Source of the DNA: Prostheceraeus crozeri | Lineage: Eukaryota > Platyhelminthes > Polycladida > Euryleptidae | Length of the DNA stretch: 64,000 bases | Direction: 5' to 3' | NCBI GenBank assembly: GCA_907163375.1 | Contig: CAJQUW010005362.1 | Coordinates: 186,001-250,000 of the forward strand | In this document: piece after piece, positions 62,758 to 64,000 of the stretch | Layout of the letters: each line of letters starts with the position of its first letter | How positions within the stretch are numbered: position 1 is the first letter of the stretch | Notes under the pieces: generated by a model | The model's database searches: none | What the model saw: the letters and a program-made list of their open reading frames with translations, nothing else | Told to the model about the DNA's origin: nothing | Translations under genes and position numbers: made by a program

Positions 62758-63240
62758 TCAGAGTGAAGTGAATTGTCGAGCTGAGAAAAGACCATATTTG
62801 TGAAGCGATTCATTATGCCTTGTGAGAGCCTTTTCTGTGTAACCCATCAAGTCATGCTGAGAATAACCTCTAGATTTCATGATATTTAGTGTCTTGTTAG
62901 TTTTGTGTACAGCGTCTTGTAACTTCGAGCATATTCTACAATATCTGACTACCTGCGACGCGAAAACATGAAGGGCCATCTGTAATGGGATAATGCTCTC
63001 CGGAAAAGTCAGTTGCACCACAGAGATAGAGAAGTCATCTACCTTGTGATATACTGAAGTTCTCAAACTGTTCTGTGAAATTTGTATTTTCACATCAAGG
63101 TAAACTACCTCTTTGTTGCTATCACCATTTCTCTGCGCCAACAAGTCAGGTGGATAAATTCTTTGAAGCAAAGAATCAAAGTGTTTATAATTGACAACAC
63201 ATACGTATATCGTCTATGTATCTTGATGTAGGTGATAACA
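62758..63240 (-). pseudogene. Penelope-like reverse transcriptase fragment
   Basis: SRYIDDIRMC near 63,215-63,240 (the catalytic YIDD box), then after a frame change YPPDLLAQRN, VVYLDVKIQIS, YHKVDDFSISVVQLTFPESIIP and FASQVVRYCRICS. These follow the order seen after the YxDD box of Penelope-like reverse transcriptases. A stop and frameshift separate the box from the rest, so it is dead. Confidence 0.7.
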
Positions 63241-63330
63241 AGCGTGCTAAATGATATTTCTTAGTTTTTATGAGTAGTAATGAACTTAGTAAGAATGACC
63301 TGCATTACAATGAATGAACGTAGAATGAAT

Positions 63331-63597
63331 GTAGTATTACAAGTCTTAAGATTTCCATTTTTTCCAGATATTGGGCCAAAGCTTATCAATTTTAATTCGT
63401 TGCCACGAGAAAGCTACATTGAGTTCTTTTAAGAACTGATTAATCCAATGGCTACAGTAGCATTGCCTTTGTACACTTGCGGATTGGAGAACGCCATCAG
63501 TCCTCATTAGGACTACTTTGACTAATAATTTAAATTAGTAAGCATTATATTCTATCAAAAATGGCTACTGGGATAACTTTCATCATCGTATGAGAAT
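63331..63597. repeat. Inverted copy of the foldback centre
   Basis: Reverse complement of about 61,414-61,679 with a few differences (a 3-bp indel near 63,336, single substitutions). It shows that the centre of the foldback is itself a repeat present elsewhere. Confidence 0.85.
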
Positions 63598-63599
63598 TG

Positions 63600-64000
63600 T
63601 TCAAATCCCGATATACATCGAGAATATTGAACACATGAGCATTGATATCCCGTCCGATATCTTGGGATATCGAGGGATGGAATGGCTTTCCTGATACACT
63701 GTTGAGAAGTAGTCACTAAACTGATTGGCATTGATTTCAGTATTTTGACCTGTTGCCATCACTGTGGACTTTCTTCCTAAGTCTTTAATTGTATTCCAAA
63801 CCTTTCTGACATTTCCAGACGATACAGCTTCCTCAATACATCTGTATCTTCAGAGAACGGGTTATATTCATGGCTTCTTCCCTAAGTATTTTGTATCTTT
63901 CCTATTGTCTCAGGTGGAAAGCTTTGTCCCGATCATTTATCAACATCTTCAGCTGCGGAGTAACCCACGGAGGATAATCTAAGCGGATTGTTCGAAACGG
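63600..64000 (-). mobile_element. LINE fragment, endonuclease-RT linker, cut by the window end
   Basis: The minus strand from the window edge reads LDYPPWVTPQLKMLINDRDKAF, then after frame changes an FSDYFSTVYQ segment. PPWxTPxLKxLINxRDxA is typical of the linker between endonuclease and reverse transcriptase in jockey/CR1-type LINEs. Several stops and shifts mark it as decayed. Confidence 0.7.

Overview
This window looks like a piece of an AT-rich invertebrate animal genome that is dense in transposable elements. Eukaryotic hallmarks are spliceosomal GT-AG introns, a histone H2B pseudogene, a lysine-catabolism bifunctional enzyme with a mitochondrial-type N-terminus, Penelope-like and LINE reverse transcriptase remnants, hAT-type pieces and foldback elements. 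The H2B relic and an excess of the palindrome TAGGCCTA would fit a marine invertebrate, perhaps an echinoderm, but I cannot fix the taxon.

The centre of the window, 17,624-39,642, is a nearly complete Maverick/Polinton element (22.0 kb; about 610-bp terminal inverted repeats beginning AG and ending CT). It carries the expected set: protein-primed family B DNA polymerase, retroviral-type integrase with chromodomain, adenovirus-type cysteine protease, A32/FtsK-type packaging ATPase, double jelly-roll major capsid protein, and small basic capsid-associated proteins. Accessory genes include a DnaQ-like exonuclease, two RING-like zinc proteins, a tandem pair of about 500-aa paralogues and several small unknowns. 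Genes form packed blocks: plus strand on the left (coiled-coil protein, small TATA-driven gene, polymerase), the ~500-aa pair on minus, a short plus-strand block at 29,984-31,230, then a long minus-strand block of protease, capsid, integrase, ATPase and accessory genes.

The most unusual part is that plus-strand block. It ends in a reading frame that matches the two-repeat TATA-binding protein (TBP) core over about 180 codons, broken by one in-frame stop. Just upstream are two paralogous small genes that could be PC4-like. Several element genes have recognisable TATA boxes, and two of them (polymerase and the right-end gene) have the initiator ATG alone on its exon, followed by a 67-nt intron. 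I read this as a possible element-encoded transcription-initiation module. The copy is recently dead: the TBP-like gene and the capsid gene each carry one nonsense codon, and one small gene is frameshifted by a 20-bp tandem duplication. The remaining genes are open.

Left of the Polinton (1-17,623) no convincing intact host gene is visible. The region holds a possible broken coding remnant (about 2.8-3.3 kb), a 47-bp minisatellite, small hairpin elements, a tRNA-derived SINE, long stretches rich in AATTG/CAATT motifs, and a decayed Penelope-like element at 14.7-17.1 kb. Right of it are a hAT-type BED-finger fragment abutting the Polinton end, a LINE 3' end, an intact intronless AASS (LKR/SDH) gene at 43,721-46,531, a Penelope-derived inverted-repeat element, a second hAT-type copy, a likely small two-exon gene at 51.9-52.9 kb, the H2B pseudogene, two foldback elements (one with a clean hAT-type insertion flanked by an 8-bp target duplication), and LINE/Penelope fragments running off the right edge.
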